From an uncultured Pelagibacteraceae bacterium (GTDB lineage Bacteria; Pseudomonadota; Alphaproteobacteria; Pelagibacterales; Pelagibacteraceae): a stretch of 64,000 nucleotides of DNA. The position numbers and the translations under genes are program-made. A model generated the notes under the pieces. It saw only the letters and a program-made list of their open reading frames with translations, was not told where the DNA came from and made no database searches. The stretch spans positions 38,313 through 102,312 of the forward strand of contig CACGBP010000004.1 of assembly GCA_902571375.1 (NCBI GenBank). Reading direction: 5' to 3'. Positions 63,618 through 64,000 of the stretch are shown here, in pieces. Position 1 is the stretch's first letter. Each line of letters opens with the position of its first letter.

Positions 63618-64000
63618 TTATTTTATCTTACCTGTATCAAATTCATTTTTTAAAATTATTTTTTTCTTATCACCATTACCAATTGATAATTTTAATAACT
63701 CTAAATTAGAAACTACTTTATTTACTTCATTAATTTTAATTGCGTGCTCATTATCTGGGAATTTAATTTTTTCATTTGTTTTAACATAGAAAAAGAGCGA
63801 CTCTGGATTGTAAATTTGCGCATAATATAAAATTTTTAAATCAGGTGAATGAAGTCCAAAAGCAACTCTATTCTTATTAATCACTTTTTTCATACTAGAA
63901 AGAGCTTCTAAATTTATGTCTTCATATTTATGTGATAGTGAAGTATGAATAAAAACAGCTTTTTTTTTAAAATTGTTATCTAATTTTTTAATTTCTTTTA
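63618..64000 (-). CDS. NeuB/SpsE-like synthase, C-terminal part (cut by window edge)
   Basis: The frame runs open from the stop at 63618 to the window end; an internal ATG at 63893 is not a convincing start, because coding sequence continues above it (FIHTSLSHKYEDINLEALSSM). The visible part resembles the sialic-acid synthase family: VFIHTS...YEDINLEAL matches the LHCTS-YP-EDVNL segment, VAFGLHSPDL the VGxSDHT segment, and FPDNEHAIKINEVNKVVSNLELLKLSIGNG the GPDHxxSL-E-F segment. The His and Asp expected at the metal site are changed in places, so the enzyme may be divergent. Family call is moderate. Confidence 0.55.
   Translation of the reverse strand, partial: KEIKKLDNNFKKKAVFIHTSLSHKYEDINLEALSSMKKVINKNRVAFGLHSPDLKILYYAQIYNPESLFFYVKTNEKIKFPDNEHAIKINEVNKVVSNLELLKLSIGNGDKKKIILKNEFDTGKIK

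Noticed and set aside
1-64000. CRISPR array, insertion sequence, prophage or integron
   Set aside because: No regularly spaced repeats, transposase, integrase or attachment-site duplications were seen; gene order and composition are uniform.

Overview
The window looks like a chromosome segment of a SAR11-clade alphaproteobacterium (Candidatus Pelagibacter or a close relative). The DNA is strongly AT-rich, intergenic gaps are very short, neighbouring genes often overlap by 1-17 bases, and proteins are rich in Lys, Ile and Asn. The gene content also fits: a 14-gene nuo operon followed by birA-coaX-rnj, tig-clpP-clpX-lon, a taurine/sulfonate and aprMBA sulfur block, a TRAP transporter and an ammonium transporter. 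I saw no insertion sequence, prophage, CRISPR array or rRNA. No stretch over 300 bases lacks a gene.

Layout. 1-15.8 kb (minus strand): complete respiratory complex I operon nuoA-N, read from 15.8 kb down, then biotin ligase, pantothenate kinase and RNase J (cut by the window edge). 15.9-16.3 kb: tRNA-Asp, tRNA-Val and a 39-aa membrane microprotein. 16.3-22.2 kb (minus): the protein quality-control set lon, clpX, clpP and trigger factor, with tRNA-Leu upstream. 22.3-26 kb: small, mixed-strand genes (DUF1289, several microproteins, a histidine phosphatase, a family 5 uracil-DNA glycosylase, a YbgC thioesterase, a DUF3047 protein).

26-45 kb is the metabolically distinctive part. It holds an SDR, an NCS1 permease and a three-gene TRAP transporter, divergent from a GMC flavoprotein dehydrogenase-TerC-SDR-M23 peptidase run. 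An FAD amine oxidase-like gene and sulfoacetaldehyde acetyltransferase (xsc) follow, divergent from suyAB (sulfolactate sulfo-lyase). The last piece is a six-gene operon: aprM-aprB-aprA, a 116-aa protein, a 44-aa membrane microprotein and a TauE-type exporter. Read together, C2/C3 sulfonates would be imported, oxidised and desulfonated (Xsc, SuyAB). The released sulfite would then be oxidised through APS (AprABM) or exported (TauE). The enzyme families are clear; the substrates of the transporter and dehydrogenases are inferred.

45-50.3 kb (minus): metC-like, MFS transporter, pabB, pabA, pabC and a HIT protein in one operon. 50.3-56.4 kb: a 27-aa very basic microprotein resembling a small ribosomal protein, mnmA, DUF3553-cysQ, recX, an ABA4-like membrane protein, an HCCA isomerase, a rhodanese and a glycosyltransferase-like protein. 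56.4-64 kb (minus): amtB with unusual matching sequence elements in its two untranslated regions, HU, the RseP protease, a glutamine amidotransferase with an iron alcohol dehydrogenase, a TPR protein, GNAT-like proteins, a second TauE/SafE protein and the C-terminal part of a NeuB-like protein cut by the window edge.
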